From positions 1-26,949 of the IMG/VR virus record IMGVR_UViG_3300021962_000535: a DNA stretch of 26,949 bases; one strand, 5' to 3'. This document shows positions 9,139 through 18,534 of this stretch, piece by piece. How positions within the stretch are numbered: position 1 is the stretch's first letter; each line of letters begins with the position of its first letter. Source of the stretch: a virus. Both the position numbers and the translations under genes were made by a program. The notes beneath the pieces are model-generated. The model searched no databases. It had not been told where the DNA came from and was given only the letters and a program-made list of their open reading frames with translations.

Positions 9139-9894
9139 ATGGCCACCCGTATCCGACTGTCGAGTCTGACCAGCACCCCGTCTCCGGCTTTCGCTGGAGG
9201 TGGGTACTGGACTTCTACCGCTAGTGCTTTGAGGTACGGTGCGTTGCCGTGTGAGGCCCCACCGATCACTGCGACGAAAGGTGTCGCGGAGACCAGCACG
9301 TCTCGCACCAACATCCTTCTTGCTCAGTTGTCCATCCCGCTCTTGGCAGAGCAGACCATCAGCGGAACTATGAAGGGGCAGATCCGCGCCCTGGAATCCC
9401 TGGCTGCCGCAGACATGCACCTGCTGCTGCATGTGCGGGTGGTTGGTCTCGACGCAACCGAGCGGGGCACGCTCTACTCGTCGTCGTCCAACGCCTCGAC
9501 TTCGGTGGGCTCTGCTGGCTCGGACACATACGAACTTGACACCACCGCCACCAACAGGAAACTCCCCCCAGGCTGGTCGGGCTCTGGGGTCTCCCTCTCC
9601 TCGGTCGATGCCCAGAACAACGACTTGCTCGTCATTGAGGTTGGGTACCGCGCCACCAACACGGTGAGTACCTCCTACACCGGCACCATTCATCTCGGTT
9701 CGCTGTCGTCTTCTGACTTGCCTGAGGATGAGACCGACACGACTGACAAGCAGCCCTGGATCGAGTTGTCGCACGATCTACTGCTCCTGGATGGGGCTAG
9801 GTTGCCGCTGGAGGAAAGGATTCTCTACCTAGGCGGAGGAGGGCAGGCATCGGTGCCGCTGGTGGGCCAGACCTGGCCAAGGGGTTCAGGCTAG
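9139..9894 (+). CDS. Putative virion structural protein
   Basis: A 251-residue protein starting two bases after the previous stop, with a weak ribosome site, so it probably depends on coupling. The N-terminal half contains an amphipathic strand set (ILLAQLSIPLLAEQTISG, LLLHVRVVGLDATERGTLY) like a jelly-roll surface domain. The middle is Ser/Thr-rich, and the end is a short tail with GARLPLEERILYLGGGGQ. No enzyme motif seen. Family not recognised with certainty; appendage role inferred from neighbours. Confidence 0.72.
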   Translation: MATRIRLSSLTSTPSPAFAGGGYWTSTASALRYGALPCEAPPITATKGVAETSTSRTNILLAQLSIPLLAEQTISGTMKGQIRALESLAAADMHLLLHVRVVGLDATERGTLYSSSSNASTSVGSAGSDTYELDTTATNRKLPPGWSGSGVSLSSVDAQNNDLLVIEVGYRATNTVSTSYTGTIHLGSLSSSDLPEDETDTTDKQPWIELSHDLLLLDGARLPLEERILYLGGGGQASVPLVGQTWPRGSG

Positions 9895-9900
9895 TACCAA

Positions 9901-9972
9901 CCTGGGATCAATCCTAGGTACCGTTTCAGGTGAGGCCACACGTACCGAGTGGCGAAACCTTTCTGACGAAAG
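9901..9972 (+). promoter_or_regulatory. Intergenic segment with two small stem-loops
   Basis: This 87-base gap is one of the larger gaps in the tail-fibre cassette. Bases 9901-9918 can fold as a stem of about seven pairs (CCTGGGA with TCCTAGG, one G-U pair). Bases 9959-9972 form CTTTC-TGAC-GAAAG, which ends nine bases before the next ATG and includes the only purine-rich stretch that could serve as its ribosome site. No T-run follows either stem, so these are not typical terminators. A role in translation control is possible but weakly supported. Confidence 0.3.
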
Positions 9973-9981
9973 TGGCTGCGA

Positions 9982-10353
9982 ATGGCTTCCAACAATCTCG
10001 CGCTCCTGGTCAACGCGGCGCTCAACGGAACCCCGACGTACACGACCAACATCTACTCCCCGGGAACGATCACGGGCAACGCAGGTCTGGCAGCGGCGAC
10101 ACCCTTCGCGGTGATGCGCCACATCCACGTCTTCAACAAGAACGCCTCCGCGATCACGTTCCGACTTCAGGTCGGCGCTACCGGCGCGGCAGCCGCTGGA
10201 ACGGAGATCTTCTACGACCAGTCCGTGGCCGGGAACACCGGCTTCGACTGGTACGGAGCGATCCGCTTCATCGGTGGCACGACCTTCCTCACGGGTGCCG
10301 CCAGCACGACGCTGGTGAACATCACCGCGTGGGGCGAGTTGGGCATGTACTGA
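9982..10353 (+). CDS. Small virion surface protein candidate
   Basis: A 123-residue protein, basic-neutral and beta-rich: ALLVNAALNGTPTYTTNIYSPGTIT, then FAVMRHIHVFNKNASAITFRLQVGATGAAAAGTEIFYD, ending TTLVNITAWGELGMY. Small proteins of this style, with one sandwich domain that measures a response to neighbours (NKNASAITFRLQVG), occur as head-decoration or fibre-tip proteins. The ribosome site is weak and lies in a small stem-loop. It stands between a structural gene and the second collagen gene. Function is not known. Confidence 0.75.
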   Translation: MASNNLALLVNAALNGTPTYTTNIYSPGTITGNAGLAAATPFAVMRHIHVFNKNASAITFRLQVGATGAAAAGTEIFYDQSVAGNTGFDWYGAIRFIGGTTFLTGAASTTLVNITAWGELGMY

Positions 10354-10405
10354 GACTGACCACCGAACTGATCTGATGGACCCTGACAACATGCGAGGTA
10401 GTTAG

Positions 10406-12340
<1,935 letters not shown>

Positions 12341-12353
12341 CGACCGGTCGACT

Positions 12354-12357
12354 AGGA
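12354..12357 (+). promoter_or_regulatory. Ribosome site that decides the glycosyltransferase start
   Basis: AGGA overlaps the ATG at 12357, so that codon cannot use it. It is eight bases from the ATG at 12366, making 12366 (MTIHLVG) the preferred start. The ten-base palindrome CGACCGGTCG lies just upstream. Confidence 0.6.
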
Positions 12358-12365
12358 TGACCGGC

Positions 12366-13523
12366 ATGACCATTCACCTAGTAGGACTCCCGCACACCTC
12401 CCTGGACGACGTCACCTTCTCGACGTGCGCCTTCACTACCAAGGCAGTCCGCTGGATCGAGATCCTCCAAGACCTCGACCTGGACGTCGTCGCGTACTGG
12501 GGCGGAGGAAAGACGACAGCCACCTGCGAGGTGGTCGAACTTCTCTCCGAGCAGGAGCGACTCGACTACTTCGGTCCCGACGTGGCCACGGTGCTCCCCT
12601 TCATCGAGTGGGGTGAGCACGCCGAGTACTGGCGGGTGTTCAACCATCGGGCACGCACCGAGATCGGTACGCGCATCAAGCCGGGGGACCTCATCGCGGT
12701 GTGGGCAGGCGGGGCACACCAGACGGTGATCGACGCCTTCCCAGACAACACCTCGATCGAGCCTGCGGTCGGGTACGAGGGCTTGGCGCGGAATACGTTC
12801 GCCTGCTTCGAGTCGTACGCGTGGATGCACCACCGCTACGGCGCGCACAACATCAACGACGGGCGAGCCTTCGACGCGGTGATCCCTAACTTCGTCAGAC
12901 CCGGCGACTTCTACAACGAACTCGACGCGGGCTACCTGCTCTTCATCGGCCGCGTGAGCGTTCGCAAGGGGCCGCACGTTGCCGCTGACATCGCGGAGCG
13001 TGTTGGAAAGCCACTGGTCGTAGTCGGGGCCGGTGGTACTGACCTTGGGAACGGCTTCATCCGGGCCGACGGTGGTGTGGAGTTCGCGGGGGACTACCGA
13101 GGACCGGTGGGGCCCGCCGAACGCGCCAAACTCATGGCGAACGCCTCAGCCCTTATCGTCCCGACGCTCTACATCGAGCCCTTCGGCACCGTACACGTCG
13201 AGGGGATGATGTCCGGGATCCCTCCCATCGCTCCCGACTACGGTGTCTTCACCGAGACGATCCGACAGGGCATAACGGGCTTCCGGTACCGCACGCTTCA
13301 GCAGGCCGTCGACCAGGTCCACTTGGCCGACCGGCTCTCTCCTGAGACGATTAGGCAGGAAGCCATCAACCGCTTCTCCCTGAAGGCCGTCGCTCCAGCG
13401 TTCGATGAGTGGCTGTGGCGCGTCAGGTCGGTTCGAGAGTCAGGCGGCTGGTACTCCACGGAGTACTTCGGGAAGGGCAGCGATGAGGGCAGCGGACTTC
13501 GCGGTGGGAGCAGCCCCGGTTGA
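12366..13523 (+). CDS. GT4-type (GT-B fold) glycosyltransferase
   Basis: A 385-residue retaining glycosyltransferase that moves a sugar from a nucleotide-sugar donor to an unknown acceptor. The C-terminal Rossmann domain begins at LLFIGRVSVRKGPHVAADIA; R196 and K201 are at the places that hold the donor diphosphate in this family. The E-x7-E motif is complete: EPFGTVHVEG with E271 and E279, followed by MMSGIPPIAPDYGVFTETI. The N-terminal acceptor domain (residues 1-185) begins directly with IHLVGLPHT, with no signal peptide or membrane segment, so the enzyme is cytoplasmic. It is the first gene after collagen-like protein 2; threonine-rich collagen repeats are glycosylated in Bacillus BclA, so a fibre is a likely acceptor. 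DNA or host wall sugars are alternatives. The end overlaps the next gene by 41 bases. Confidence 0.88.
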   Translation: MTIHLVGLPHTSLDDVTFSTCAFTTKAVRWIEILQDLDLDVVAYWGGGKTTATCEVVELLSEQERLDYFGPDVATVLPFIEWGEHAEYWRVFNHRARTEIGTRIKPGDLIAVWAGGAHQTVIDAFPDNTSIEPAVGYEGLARNTFACFESYAWMHHRYGAHNINDGRAFDAVIPNFVRPGDFYNELDAGYLLFIGRVSVRKGPHVAADIAERVGKPLVVVGAGGTDLGNGFIRADGGVEFAGDYRGPVGPAERAKLMANASALIVPTLYIEPFGTVHVEGMMSGIPPIAPDYGVFTETIRQGITGFRYRTLQQAVDQVHLADRLSPETIRQEAINRFSLKAVAPAFDEWLWRVRSVRESGGWYSTEYFGKGSDEGSGLRGGSSPG

Positions 13524-14217
13524 GCGAGCCCGCAGAGGAGCCGCATCCTTCCAGTCGATGGCCGGGCTCGCCCCGGACACTCGCGACTACAGCCGAGCCC
13601 TGGTCACCCCGGGCATCGTCAAGCAGGTAGCGAAGGCGTACGGCGACCTACCCGACTTCGACCCCAAGGCCCTCCCGGCCTTCCACGCGATGCGCGAGGA
13701 GGTCAAGCGGCAGTACGACCACCTGACCGCCCCGGAGTCCAAGGGCGGCATGGGGATGCAGCACGAGGTCACCCCGCACGACCCGTACGGAGACCCCGAC
13801 GCTGGCGGCACCAAGCACTTCTTCAACGACATCGCCGAGGGTCGAATCAAGACCTTCTCCGCCGCGAGCACTGGCGGCCACCCCGTCTTCAGCAACGACG
13901 AGAACGACATGTTCCGCGCCGTCCACGACGTCTTCGGGCACGCCGGGACCGGCCGAGGTGTCGACCGGCACGGTGAGGAGGCGGCCTTCCAGAAGCACGC
14001 CGCGATGTTCAGCCCGCTCGCCAGGCAGGCGCTCGCCACCGAGACGCGCGGCCAGAACCACGCGATGATCGCAGCCGGTGGGCAGTTCCAGGAGCAGAAG
14101 GTAGGGCTCCTCCGTCCGAGCATGTCGATGGTCCGCTTCACCGAGGCGGGCAACGCACACGAGCGCGCGTCGGCGCTGCTCCAGGCGCAGCAGTTCCATC
14201 GGAACCAGGGCCTCTAA
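13483..14217 (+). CDS. Conserved phage protein with H-x4-H motif, function unknown
   Basis: A 244-residue protein. I chose ATG 13483, which follows GGAAGGG (13471-13477); a longer frame from 13405 adds only residues read out of frame from the glycosyltransferase. Residues 60-105 (LPAFHAMREEVKRQYDHL, EVTPHDPYGDP) and 140-195 (NDMFRAVHDVFGHAGTGRG, DRHGEEAAFQKHAAMFSP, LATETRGQNH) match my memory of a widespread phage family without known function. H148 and H153 form HDVFGH, and E187 lies 34 residues on. This H-x4-H...E pattern resembles the iron site of aromatic amino acid hydroxylases (HDLLGH type), but that link is speculation. Other conserved polar residues are H163, E165, E166 and H172. No signal peptide or membrane segment. 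Confidence 0.8.
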   Translation: MRAADFAVGAAPVERARRGAASFQSMAGLAPDTRDYSRALVTPGIVKQVAKAYGDLPDFDPKALPAFHAMREEVKRQYDHLTAPESKGGMGMQHEVTPHDPYGDPDAGGTKHFFNDIAEGRIKTFSAASTGGHPVFSNDENDMFRAVHDVFGHAGTGRGVDRHGEEAAFQKHAAMFSPLARQALATETRGQNHAMIAAGGQFQEQKVGLLRPSMSMVRFTEAGNAHERASALLQAQQFHRNQGL

Positions 14218-14292
14218 CACCGCAGCCCTGTCGTCTGAGATCCTAAGACTGCGAACAACAACTGCCCATACGAACGTCAGCGAGGTCACGCC

Positions 14293-14463
14293 ATGGCCGA
14301 TAATCGGTATGGCAACGGTACGCCCAACGTGGCGACCGTTCGCGAGTTCGTAGCGGGCTATCAAGCGAAGAACAAGGCCGAGGCTGTGTCCGGGGCTAAG
14401 ACCCTGGCCGTCGGTCTCCTTACCGCCGCAGCCGTGTCGTTGTACGGCCGCAGGAAGCGGTAG
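14293..14463 (+). CDS. Small single-membrane-segment peptide
   Basis: A 56-residue reading frame in a gap that otherwise would be about 250 bases long. GAGGT lies six bases before the ATG. Residues 1-36 are polar (MADNRYGNGTPNVATVREFV, then KNKAEAVSGA). Residues 37-51 are hydrophobic (KTLAVGLLTAAAVSLY), followed by a basic end, GRRKR. The hydrophobic part is short for a full membrane span. It stops three bases before the next ATG, with two stop codons in a row (TAGTAG). Ribosome site, G/C-biased third positions and tight packing support a real gene. A holin-like, membrane-anchor or virion-peptide role cannot be separated from the sequence. Confidence 0.6.
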   Translation: MADNRYGNGTPNVATVREFVAGYQAKNKAEAVSGAKTLAVGLLTAAAVSLYGRRKR

Positions 14464-14466
14464 TAG

Positions 14467-15213
14467 ATGCCCTGGCTTCTCAACGAAGACGCAGCCCTGA
14501 AGAGGAAACTCCAGGGACTGAAGGTCACCGACGTCAACGAGCCAGCCGGGGGTCGACCGGTCCCCGTACGCTTCCGACTCCCCGAGACCGAACTAGCCGA
14601 GATGACCTTCCCCACGATCATCATCGAGCACGCCGGGATCAGCAAGGACTCCGAGCGGGAACACCGTGGTGTCGAGCGCCTGACCTACATCCCCGAGGAC
14701 TACGACCCCCGTGGCATCTGGCCGACGCTGGTCGACGTGGTGGACGATCCCGTTGATGACGGCGTCAACGACATGACCACGAACGCCCGAGGCGAGTTGT
14801 ACACGACTGACGACCCGGAGAAGGGAGTCCTCGAAGATGACATCCCGTACTTCGCGGAGTTCCCGATCCCCTACAACCTCGACTACCAGGTGACGGTCTA
14901 CAGCCGCAAGGCTCTCCACAACCGCGACCTCCTGGGGAAACTGGCTGTCAACAACAGGCTCCCCCACCGATTCGGCTTCCTGGAGATCCCCGAGGACGGG
15001 ACGATTCGCCGTCTCGACATCATCGGGGGGCCCACGGAGGACCACGATAAAGACCGCGATGGGAAGAGGATCTTCCGTAGCATCTACGCTGTACGAGTGT
15101 CCTCTGAACTTCTTCAGGGGGCCGTCGAGACCTACTACCAGGTCCTGTCCGACCCAGAACTGACTTTGGAATACCAGATGGGCCCTTACGACGACGAAAC
15201 AGATCTGGACTAA
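14467..15213 (+). CDS. Putative tail-completion (neck or tail terminator) protein
   Basis: A 248-residue acidic protein with AGGAAG at 14452 as ribosome site. It starts with a lysine-rich helix (LKRKLQGLKV), then FRLPETELAEMTFPTIII, which has the extended strand pattern of neck proteins, then many acidic loops, ending AVETYYQVLSDPELTLEYQ. It lies directly before the sheath gene, where myoviruses often keep the tail terminator or tail-completion gene. In such phages this protein caps the sheath and tube at the neck. The assignment rests mainly on position; the sequence also could be a general head-tail connector. Confidence 0.6.
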   Translation: MPWLLNEDAALKRKLQGLKVTDVNEPAGGRPVPVRFRLPETELAEMTFPTIIIEHAGISKDSEREHRGVERLTYIPEDYDPRGIWPTLVDVVDDPVDDGVNDMTTNARGELYTTDDPEKGVLEDDIPYFAEFPIPYNLDYQVTVYSRKALHNRDLLGKLAVNNRLPHRFGFLEIPEDGTIRRLDIIGGPTEDHDKDRDGKRIFRSIYAVRVSSELLQGAVETYYQVLSDPELTLEYQMGPYDDETDLD

Positions 15214-15258
15214 CACCCGGCAACCCAGGAATCAAACGAACTGCTCTGAGGAGATGGA

Positions 15259-16815
15259 ATGGCTACATACTCACGGCCCGGCGTCTACATCGAGGAGAAC
15301 CTCTCCCCGCTGCCGCAGGCCCCCGTTGCCCCGGGTGTTGCTCAGGCTGCCTTCATTGGCACTGCCGATCGCGGCCCGACCGACCCGACCGTGGTGAACT
15401 CCTGGTCCGACTACGTTCGCATCTTCGGCGGACTGAACGGCGGAGACCTGGCGTACGCGGTCTGGTTGTTCTTCAACAACGGCGGAACCTCCTGCCGTGT
15501 GATCCGCGCGTACTCTTCGGACGCCACGAAGGCAGACGTCGGGATCAACGACCTCGACGGCAATGTCGACGCGCTGACGTTCACCTCGAAGTACCTAGGG
15601 GACTGGGGCGACAGCATCTACGTCACCCTCGCTACCCCGACGATCGTGGACGCTGCCCGTCCCGGACGCTTCGACCTGACGATCAAGTACGGCGGCACCG
15701 CTGACAGCAACATTGTGGAGCGATTCGCCGACCTGAGTCTCGACCCGCTGGACTCGCGCTACCTGGTCAACATCGTCAACAGCCCCATCTCGGGATCGAC
15801 CTACGTCGACTCCGCCGTCAGCGGCGTCGTTGTCCCAGGCGAGTACGACGCGGCGCTGCACCAGCCCGTCTTCGCGGCCGACTCGGTCCTGACCGGTGGC
15901 GCTGACGGTGTGGCCTCCCCCGGCTACAACGCCGCAATCGACCGCATCGACCTGATCGATGGTGTCGTGCTGCTGAACATCCCCGGCGTCACGAGCACCT
16001 CGATCATCGACTACGCCAACGAGTACGGCAAGGCCTCCGGCCGGGTGTTCACCATCGTGGACTCCCCGGCTCCCGATGTGGACGCCGCTGCTTCGCTGAC
16101 GGCTATCGAGGCCTTCCTCCCGGGCGGTGGCACCCCGTACGACGCCTCCTCCTACCTGGCGGTCTACGGCCCCTGGATCACGGTCCCGGACCCGCAGTCG
16201 TCCGCCTCTGGCGCCACGGTCACCCTGCCTGCTGGTGGGGCTGTCGTGGGTCGCTTCGTCACCGCCGACGTCTCACGCGGCACGCACAAGCCTGCGGCTG
16301 GCACCAGCCTCCCGCTGCTCGGTGTCGTGGCTGCCGGGACTGTCTTCTCCGGAACGCAGCAGGACACACTGTTCGCCAAGGGGTTCAACCTGATCAAGGC
16401 CGTACCCGGTGCAGGCTTCTGCATCTGGGGACAGCGCACGCTCGGCCAGGGCACCCCGGACCGCTCGGTCGCTGTGCGGCGCACGCTGCTCCAGATCCGC
16501 GCAGAACTTCACGCACGCGTGCAGTTCGCAGTCTTCGAGCCGAACACCCCGAACCTGTGGGAGACCGTCGAGAACGTGCTGGACCAGTACCTTCTCCAGG
16601 TCCACCAGGACGGTGTGCTGGCCGGAGATTCGCCGCGTCAGTCCTACTACGTGGTGTGTGATGCAAGCAACAACAACGACCTGACGGTCGCCAACGGAGA
16701 GGTCCACATCGAGGTTGGCGTGGCCCTTCAGACCCCGGCCGAGTTCGTGGTCATCACGATTGGCCAGTTCGACGGAACCACCGTCGTTACCGAAGAGACC
16801 AGCGACGAAGGCTGA
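15259..16815 (+). CDS. Tail sheath protein
   Basis: A 518-residue contractile sheath subunit, a normal size for phage sheaths. TGAGGAG (15247-15253) is the ribosome site. The N-terminus YSRPGVYIEENLSPLPQAP and AAFIGTADRGPT, with the arm that laces to neighbouring subunits, is diagnostic. GGTSCRVIRAYS follows, as in many sheaths. The variable middle (about residues 90-390) includes FLPGGGTPYDAS. The C-terminal domain, about residues 410-510, has VRRTLLQIRAELHARVQFAVF, then NLWETVENVLDQYLLQVHQDG, and EVHIEVGVALQTPAEFVVI, the conserved polymerisation core. The tube gene follows after eight bases. Contraction of this sheath drives the tube through the cell envelope. The call is firm. Confidence 0.97.
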   Translation: MATYSRPGVYIEENLSPLPQAPVAPGVAQAAFIGTADRGPTDPTVVNSWSDYVRIFGGLNGGDLAYAVWLFFNNGGTSCRVIRAYSSDATKADVGINDLDGNVDALTFTSKYLGDWGDSIYVTLATPTIVDAARPGRFDLTIKYGGTADSNIVERFADLSLDPLDSRYLVNIVNSPISGSTYVDSAVSGVVVPGEYDAALHQPVFAADSVLTGGADGVASPGYNAAIDRIDLIDGVVLLNIPGVTSTSIIDYANEYGKASGRVFTIVDSPAPDVDAAASLTAIEAFLPGGGTPYDASSYLAVYGPWITVPDPQSSASGATVTLPAGGAVVGRFVTADVSRGTHKPAAGTSLPLLGVVAAGTVFSGTQQDTLFAKGFNLIKAVPGAGFCIWGQRTLGQGTPDRSVAVRRTLLQIRAELHARVQFAVFEPNTPNLWETVENVLDQYLLQVHQDGVLAGDSPRQSYYVVCDASNNNDLTVANGEVHIEVGVALQTPAEFVVITIGQFDGTTVVTEETSDEG

Positions 16816-16823
16816 GGAGCCCC

Positions 16824-17408
16824 ATGAGTAACGGATACTTCAACCAGAAGGGCTCGATCGGTCACCTGAAGACCGATCCCCTCCGCAACTTCCGGTTCAT
16901 CGTGGAGATCCACGACGGCAACGGCGGGTTCGGGGACCAACTCGGGTTCATGTCGGTCTCCGGCCTGAGCATCACGACCGAGGTCATCCCCTACCGTCAG
17001 GGCGGACACAACACGACCACGCAGAAGATGCCTGGTCAGTCCGACTTCGCCCCGCTGACGCTGTCTCGTGGCCTCCAGATGGGCCGCACCGACAAGCAGT
17101 CGAGCCGATGGATGAGGCAACTCTTCAGCGTCCAGCAGGGCGCCGGGGCTCGTGGTGGTGCCGACCTGAACGACGACTTCCGTCACCGGGTCACCATCAA
17201 GGTCCTCGACCACCCTGTCACCCAGGGCAAGGTTCCCGTCAAGGCCGCGTGGCGCGTCTACAACGCGTGGCCGACCTCGGTTGCCTTCTCCGACCTCGAC
17301 GCGGGCGCCAACGCCATCGTCATCACCCAGATGACCCTCGCTCACGAGGGCTGGGAGTTCGCGCTGGCCGACGGCATCGGCATCAACAAGACGGCCCAGT
17401 TCAACTAG
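16824..17408 (+). CDS. Tail tube protein (T4 gp19-like)
   Basis: A 194-residue inner tube subunit. It follows GAGGAG and begins MSNGYFNQKGSIGHLKTDPL, then NFRFIVEIHD. The pattern LGFMSVSGLSITTEVIPYRQGG and KMPGQSDFAPLTLSRGLQ is characteristic of the gp19/Hcp-related tube family, in which a beta-barrel ring of six subunits is stacked into the tube. The C-terminal part has VAFSDLDAGANAIVITQMTLAHEGW, also typical. The next gene begins after a 64-base gap with AGGAG at 17462. Size, order after the sheath, and motifs agree. Confidence 0.96.
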   Translation: MSNGYFNQKGSIGHLKTDPLRNFRFIVEIHDGNGGFGDQLGFMSVSGLSITTEVIPYRQGGHNTTTQKMPGQSDFAPLTLSRGLQMGRTDKQSSRWMRQLFSVQQGAGARGGADLNDDFRHRVTIKVLDHPVTQGKVPVKAAWRVYNAWPTSVAFSDLDAGANAIVITQMTLAHEGWEFALADGIGINKTAQFN

Positions 17409-17472
17409 GCGACAGCGTTCGTGCAGTAGGATTCGGCGTAGTTTGATTCGTGACACCGACTAGGAGAACCAG

Positions 17473-18387
17473 ATGAGCAGCGAGACCGTTGACCGGATCG
17501 AGTTCGCCAACGATCCCTTCGAGGATCGAGACAACGCGGCGAAGGCGAGCGCTGGCGAAGGCCCTCCTGCGTACACCCCGGAAGAGATCGCGAAGATCAA
17601 CGCGGAGAGCGCGGCGGTCATCGCCTCAACCACGGTGGCGCAGCAGCCGTCACTCGAACTGCCGACCAACACGTACGTCACCCTTCCCGCTGGTCTCATC
17701 ATCGACGGGGTAACGTACACCGAGGCTCAGGTTCGAGAACTGAACGGGGACGACGAGGAGGCGCTCGCCAAGGCTGCGCTCAGCGGAGACTCATTCCGGT
17801 ACGTCAAGGTCCTTCTCGACCGTGGTGTCGTGTCGGTAGGGCCCGTTCCCGCCTCTCCCACAGTGCTTCGGGATCTTCTCATTGGAGACCGTGAGGTGCT
17901 GATCATGTCTGTTCGACAGGCTACCTTCGGGGACGACGTGATCATCGACCCGTACTTCTGTCCGAACTGCGGGGACGAACTGGTGGCCACTATCCAACTG
18001 AGCACCGTCCCGATCAAGGCGCTGGAAAGCGAGCGCGAGTTCGACGTCCCACTCCGGAAGGGTGGAACGGCCCGCGTGCGTCTCCCTGACGGACACGTTC
18101 AGGAGGCTACCCTCAGCAACGGCAACATCACGGCTGCCGAGCAGAACACGATCCTTCTGTCCAAGTGCGTCCTCAGCATCACGGACTCCAACGGAAAGGC
18201 GGAGTTCATCAGCGGATCCACCTCGAAGGTGAACGCCCTCGGAATCTCCGACCGTCGGACGATCCTGAAGGAGTTTGGCGAACGTCAGCCAGGTCCCCGG
18301 TACGATGAGGTGAAGATGCGGCACGAGGCATGCGACACGGAGGTTGGGGTTCCCCTGACCGTGGTGGAGATGTTTCGCGGCCTCTGA
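17473..18387 (+). CDS. T4-baseplate-family protein, probable tail assembly chaperone (zero-frame product)
   Basis: A 304-residue protein. Residues 1-65 are polar and Ala/Glu-rich. Residues about 70-190 contain VTLPAGLIIDGVTYTEAQVREL, GDDEEALAKA and DREVLIMSVRQATFGDDV, a pattern I relate to the T4 base-plate protein family (gp26-like). FCPNCGDEL (CxxC, about residue 161) and a later HEACDTEV may bind zinc. It sits between tube and tape measure, where tail assembly chaperones are found. A 57-codon frame (18359-18532) overlaps its end in the +1 frame and has no usable start codon, which strongly suggests a longer frameshift product of about 352 residues. The chaperone role comes from position and the frameshift arrangement. 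Confidence 0.8.
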   Translation: MSSETVDRIEFANDPFEDRDNAAKASAGEGPPAYTPEEIAKINAESAAVIASTTVAQQPSLELPTNTYVTLPAGLIIDGVTYTEAQVRELNGDDEEALAKAALSGDSFRYVKVLLDRGVVSVGPVPASPTVLRDLLIGDREVLIMSVRQATFGDDVIIDPYFCPNCGDELVATIQLSTVPIKALESEREFDVPLRKGGTARVRLPDGHVQEATLSNGNITAAEQNTILLSKCVLSITDSNGKAEFISGSTSKVNALGISDRRTILKEFGERQPGPRYDEVKMRHEACDTEVGVPLTVVEMFRGL

Positions 18388-18388
18388 C
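18373..18388 (+). promoter_or_regulatory. Probable +1 programmed frameshift site
   Basis: The zero-frame codons are TTT CGC GGC CTC TGA C. Shift to +1 must happen between 18359 and 18387, because a stop lies in the +1 frame at 18356 and the zero frame stops at 18385. Two candidate slips are visible. At TTT-C, tRNA-Phe (GAA) could move from UUU to UUC with perfect pairing. At CTC-TGA-C, the layout resembles the CTT-TGA-C site of the release-factor-2 gene, with a weakly terminating UGAC; the CUC-to-UCU re-pairing is poorer. A GGAG lies at 18366-18369. Confidence 0.65.
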
Positions 18389-18532
18389 TACATACAAACG
18401 CAGCGTGAGATCGTAGAACTATCCGAAGAACATCCCGGCTGGCCCCTTAGTGACATTCGCCGACTAACCGTACGTGAACGGTCCTTCTGGTACAGGAAGT
18501 TCCGTTACGACTACGAGCGAAGGACGTACTGA
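18377..18532 (+). CDS. Frameshift extension of the tail assembly chaperone
   Basis: These 51 codons, read in the +1 frame, encode a plausible helical peptide: YIQTQREIVELSEEHPGWPL, then SDIRRLTVRERSFWYRKFRY, ending ERRTY. The LTVRERSFW style is common in the C-terminal parts of tail assembly chaperones. There is no ATG, GTG, TTG or CTG in this frame from 18359 to 18532, so independent translation is unlikely. It ends two bases before the tape-measure start, filling what would otherwise be a 147-base gap. Chaperone pairs made by frameshift just before the tape measure are well known in tailed phages; most use -1, fewer use +1 or -2. Confidence 0.72.
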   Translation, partial: AASDYIQTQREIVELSEEHPGWPLSDIRRLTVRERSFWYRKFRYDYERRTY

Positions 18533-18534
18533 GG

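Noticed and set aside
12341-12365. Ten-base palindrome CGACCGGTCG as an operator or terminator
   Set aside because: Short GC palindromes are expected by chance in this sequence; no loop or T-run follows.
13405-13482. Upstream extension of the H-x4-H protein
   Set aside because: It reads the glycosyltransferase end in another frame; GGAAGGG before ATG 13483 supports the shorter form.
14593-15216. Minus-strand frames such as this one opposite the tail-completion gene, and similar ones across the window
   Set aside because: They are shadows of GC-rich plus-strand genes with no ribosome sites, no packing and no recognisable protein patterns.
17409-17472. Promoter in the 64-base gap before the chaperone gene
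   Set aside because: No convincing -10 and -35 pair with correct spacing; only a clear AGGAG ribosome site is visible.
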